In this document: positions 45,039 through 47,693 of the stretch, in pieces
How positions within the stretch are numbered: position 1 is the first letter of the stretch
Layout of the letters: each line of letters begins with the position of its first letter
Assembly (NCBI GenBank): GCA_016184115.1
Contig: JACPDH010000002.1
Location: 1 to 47,693, forward strand
Length of the DNA stretch: 47,693 nt
From: Acidobacteriota bacterium
Lineage (GTDB): Bacteria > Acidobacteriota > Thermoanaerobaculia > Gp7-AA8
Direction of reading: 5' to 3'
The notes under the pieces: generated by a model
What the model was told of the DNA's origin: nothing
Databases searched by the model: none
The model's input: only the letters and a program-made list of their open reading frames with translations
Translations under genes and position numbers: made by a program

Positions 45039-46691
45039 CTAACGATCGTCGCGGGTCGGTTCCGGACGATCGACGACGAACAGTACGCCTCCATTACCAA
45101 TCCAGGTGCCGTTGCGTCGCGCCGTGACGTTGACCTGATACCGTCGGGTCGTGTTGTTAGGCTCCAGGTCGAGCTGTAACGACGTGGCTCGCGTCGAGCC
45201 GGAAAGCAGCGACCGGCCTCGCTCCTTCCCGCTGCAGGCGTTCTCGTAGACCGCATAGTCGTAGTAGGTTCCCTCTTCCAGCGGATCCCACGAGAGCGCG
45301 ACCGGCGATTCGGTCACCGCCTCGCACCTGCCCGGTTTTTGAACCGCCCGCTCGAGCCCACGCACCTGAATCATCCGCGCAAGGTGAAACTCGAACTGTA
45401 CGACGCGTCCTGCCTCGACGCGGATCTCATGTCCCCCGCTGAACATCTGCGCTCCATCCCAGTAGCTCGCCCAGAGTGAATACGTTCCCGGCTTGAGATC
45501 GTAAAGCTCGATCTCGCTCGAGGAGTAGCGCATCGGAGCGGCAAGTTCGCCGCGCGCCTCTTCGGAGTAGATCCTGAGCCGCGGGGTCGCGCGTATCGTT
45601 GCCGCGAGCGGCTGTCCCCCGTACGTGAGCAGTCCCTGCGCGACGCGCGCCGAACGGGTCGGGTCGGGAGCGAGAGGCTCGAACGATTCCCATGCGGGAT
45701 TCGCTCGCTTCGCCAAAGCCGCGGTGCCAACCGCGGAATCGCTCGCGGGCTCCGGCGTCCCCTCCCGCTCCGATCGCGGCTCCAGGGCCGTGGCGCCAGC
45801 AGTGCGCCGAGACTCTCCCTGAATCAGCATAAACGTCGCAATCGCGCCGGCGAGTGCGAGTCCCAACCCCACCCATGCCCCAGTTCCCGGCCTCTTCGCG
45901 AACGTCGCCGGCCGTGGAAGAGCCCGCTCCACATCGTCCGCCGTTGGGAACCGCACCTCGACGTCGGGATCGATCATCCGCTCCAGCACCGCGCAGAGCC
46001 GCTTCGAGATCGCCGCGTCGCCCGGGATCAAGGCACGCATCCCGCTGCGCTCGAGCTCGATCGGCTCCAGCCCCGTCAGGATGAAGATCATCGTCATGCC
46101 GAGCGCGTAGATGTCCGATGCAGGGAATGCCCGTCCTTCGTACTGCTCGAACGGCATGTACCCGTAGCTTCCGACGATCGTGAAGCCTCCCTCCGGATGC
46201 CTGTCCTGCTTCATCGTGTCGCGAACGCCGCTGAAGTCGATCAGATGGACCGTGCCATCCTTCGCGAGGATGATGTTGGCCGGTTTGATGTCGCGATGGA
46301 TCACCGGCGGAGAAAAGGAATGGAGATAGCGAAGGATGGCGAGCAGCTCGCGCGCAATCCGCACGACCTCCTCCTCGCCGATTTTCGTCGTCCGGCCTCG
46401 GACGGTGGCGAGGTTCTCTCCCGCAGCGTATTCCTGCACGAGATGAATGACGAGTTTCGCCTCGCCGCGCTCTTCGAAGGCGTCTAGAAGCCGCGGGATC
46501 CCCGGATGATCGAGCCCGCGCAGCACTCGAGCCTCACGGTGAAACATCTCAATGATCTTGAGGTCGTCGACATCTCCAAGATCGAGCGACTTCACGACGC
46601 ACTTCGTGCCGGTCTCGCGGTCGACGCGGAGCGTGGTCACCGCGTGGGGACTTCGGCCTAACTCCGCGAGAAGCTCATATCGATCGATCAT
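45039..46691 (-). CDS. Ser/Thr protein kinase with transmembrane helix and extracytoplasmic beta-domain
   Basis: It is a 550-aa protein. The kinase domain (1-255) has the ATP-binding Lys in TKCVVKSLD (K34), HREARVL (E53), the catalytic loop VIHRDIKPANIIL (D134) and IVGSYGYMPFEQYEG, but the magnesium-binding motif reads DFSG rather than DFG, and the glycine loop is LGRSPHA. A helix (AWVGLGLALAGAIATFMLI, about 272-290) leads to an extracytoplasmic part with PEGA-like and Ig-like beta stretches (YDLKPGTYSLWASYWDG, YDYAVYENAC). It probably senses envelope signals. A paralog lies 15 bases upstream. Confidence 0.88.
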   Translation of the reverse strand: MIDRYELLAELGRSPHAVTTLRVDRETGTKCVVKSLDLGDVDDLKIIEMFHREARVLRGLDHPGIPRLLDAFEERGEAKLVIHLVQEYAAGENLATVRGRTTKIGEEEVVRIARELLAILRYLHSFSPPVIHRDIKPANIILAKDGTVHLIDFSGVRDTMKQDRHPEGGFTIVGSYGYMPFEQYEGRAFPASDIYALGMTMIFILTGLEPIELERSGMRALIPGDAAISKRLCAVLERMIDPDVEVRFPTADDVERALPRPATFAKRPGTGAWVGLGLALAGAIATFMLIQGESRRTAGATALEPRSEREGTPEPASDSAVGTAALAKRANPAWESFEPLAPDPTRSARVAQGLLTYGGQPLAATIRATPRLRIYSEEARGELAAPMRYSSSEIELYDLKPGTYSLWASYWDGAQMFSGGHEIRVEAGRVVQFEFHLARMIQVRGLERAVQKPGRCEAVTESPVALSWDPLEEGTYYDYAVYENACSGKERGRSLLSGSTRATSLQLDLEPNNTTRRYQVNVTARRNGTWIGNGGVLFVVDRPEPTRDDR

Positions 46692-46706
46692 TCGCTCCCC
46701 GCGGCC

Positions 46707-47693
46707 TCATCGCCCCGTCACGACGAATCGATAGTCCCATCCATGTCCAAACGATCCGTAGGTCATTAGCGTACCCGTTCGCCTTCCGTTGCGCTCCGCC
46801 TCCAGATTGAAGAGGTAGAACTCGCCTGGCCGGCTCGGCGCGAGCCTGATCCGGATGCCGGTTTCTTCCGTCGCTCCCGAAGCCACCTCGGACTGCGCAG
46901 TGTACGGACATCCAACCCGCATCAGCTGCCAGCGATACGTGGCGTCGGGCGACACCGGCTCCCAGGCGAACTGCATGGCTCCGCGGAAGCCGGGGCGCCG
47001 CGCTTCACACGCTTCGCCCCATCCGTCGAGAATCATGCCGTTGTCCTGCGGGCTGGTGAGATGGATGATTCGAACGACGTCGACATCGATTTCCGTGACG
47101 CCGCCGTCGGTCACGTCGAAGATTCGCCATGCGTAGAAGTCGCCCGGGTAACCGAGAGCGTTCCCTGCGACGGCGTCGAAGCGCAGGTTGACTCCGTACT
47201 TGCCAGGCGCAAGTCCGTAGAGAGTGAATGAGCCGCGCTGGTAACGTGCCCGCGCGGTCGCGACTTTACCGGTAGCCTCGTTGCGGAGCCAGAACTGGGG
47301 CGGAACGCTCGTGAGCTCGGTGATCGGCCGTCCGTCATACCTCACCGATCCGCGAACCGAGACCGGAACCGAAGGCTCAGGAAGCAGCACTGGGCTGCGC
47401 TCCACTTCGCGCAGCTCACCGTCGGGAATCGGCGGAGGAACGCCGGTTTCCCTAACCCGAGCAGCAACCGCGACCGGTTCGCGTGGTACAGCGCGTCCGT
47501 CCGCCCACGTCGCCGGTTCGTCGCTCGCCGGCCTCGTGATCAGGATGCCCAGCGCGACCGAGATCGCGACGGCTGCGGAAACGAGCGCGGCGCGACGCCT
47601 GCGCGCGCGCGTCCGCGGCATCCGTCCTCGCTCGATGTCGCGCCTCACCGCGGTCGCCGACGAATAGCGATCCTCGATTGCCGGCTCGACGAG
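46707..47693 (-). CDS. Second Ser/Thr kinase paralog, N-terminal part outside the window
   Basis: The frame is open from the window edge. It begins LVEPAIEDRYSSATAVRRDIE, the last helix of a kinase domain (compare MIDPDVEVRFPTADDVERAL in the neighbour), so this is the C-terminal part of a kinase and not a separate gene. Then come a basic stretch, a membrane helix (ALVSAAVAISVALGILI) and an extracytoplasmic region: VRGSVRYDGRPITELTSV, FTLYGLAPGKYGVNLRFD and YRWQLMRVGCPYTAQ. About 329 residues are visible. It ends 15 bases before the next kinase, so the two are in one transcript. Confidence 0.82.
   Translation of the reverse strand, partial: LVEPAIEDRYSSATAVRRDIERGRMPRTRARRRRAALVSAAVAISVALGILITRPASDEPATWADGRAVPREPVAVAARVRETGVPPPIPDGELREVERSPVLLPEPSVPVSVRGSVRYDGRPITELTSVPPQFWLRNEATGKVATARARYQRGSFTLYGLAPGKYGVNLRFDAVAGNALGYPGDFYAWRIFDVTDGGVTEIDVDVVRIIHLTSPQDNGMILDGWGEACEARRPGFRGAMQFAWEPVSPDATYRWQLMRVGCPYTAQSEVASGATEETGIRIRLAPSRPGEFYLFNLEAERNGRRTGTLMTYGSFGHGWDYRFVVTGR

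Overview
The window is a stretch of GC-rich chromosome from a Gram-negative-type (diderm) aerobic bacterium. An outer-membrane FadL-type barrel, a Tat-exported MsrP, c-type cytochromes and a respiratory complex I support the diderm envelope. The mixture of Ser/Thr kinases with extracytoplasmic domains, an HspR-controlled dnaK and a bd-like/cytochrome c oxidase suggests Acidobacteriota or a neighbouring phylum. That placement is inference; no rRNA or tRNA gene was seen.

Layout. 1-2.3 kb: a partial RluA pseudouridine synthase, an msrP gene interrupted by an in-frame stop, and two heptad-phased repeat loci. 2.3-7.1 kb, minus strand: nuoF-nuoE-nuoA, a STAS protein, a response regulator with a probably leaderless mRNA and a parvulin-type isomerase, plus a small holin-like membrane protein on the plus strand. 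7.3-16.9 kb, plus strand: nuoG-H-J-K-L-M-N followed by the NADH sensor rex. The nuo genes are therefore split into two facing blocks, and nuoB, C, D and I are not in the window. 16.9-21.5 kb: a D-amino-acid-transaminase-like enzyme and a DUF4412-like secreted protein, facing a fadL-type porin followed by an SGNH esterase.

21.5-30.2 kb: terminators, a MITE with 40-bp perfect ends, a small unknown gene, comM, a glutaredoxin-fold protein without its cysteines, an asymmetric heterodimeric ABC exporter, two small unknown genes and a sigma-70 factor with two region-4 modules. 30.4-33.7 kb: hspR, dnaK and a Bax-inhibitor-1 family protein. 33.8-39 kb: a 69-aa protein with an internal repeat, a second SGNH hydrolase, an ABC-2 transporter whose two genes are separated by 27 uninterrupted 7-bp repeats, and two SH3/TonB-C-like paralogs flanking an OsmC gene. 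39.1-47.7 kb: typA, a bd-like quinol oxidase pair with a di-heme cytochrome c tail, a zinc-finger/histone-H1-like small protein and two tandem Ser/Thr kinases, the last cut by the window edge.

The most unusual signal is between genes. At least seven intergenic loci carry tandem 7-bp units with a locus-specific word. Most are arranged as two arms in which the second is the reverse complement of the first, so each could fold into a hairpin phased every 7 bp. The words differ between loci but the 7-bp phase and the inverted layout recur. This looks like a dispersed, undescribed repeat system rather than copies of one element.
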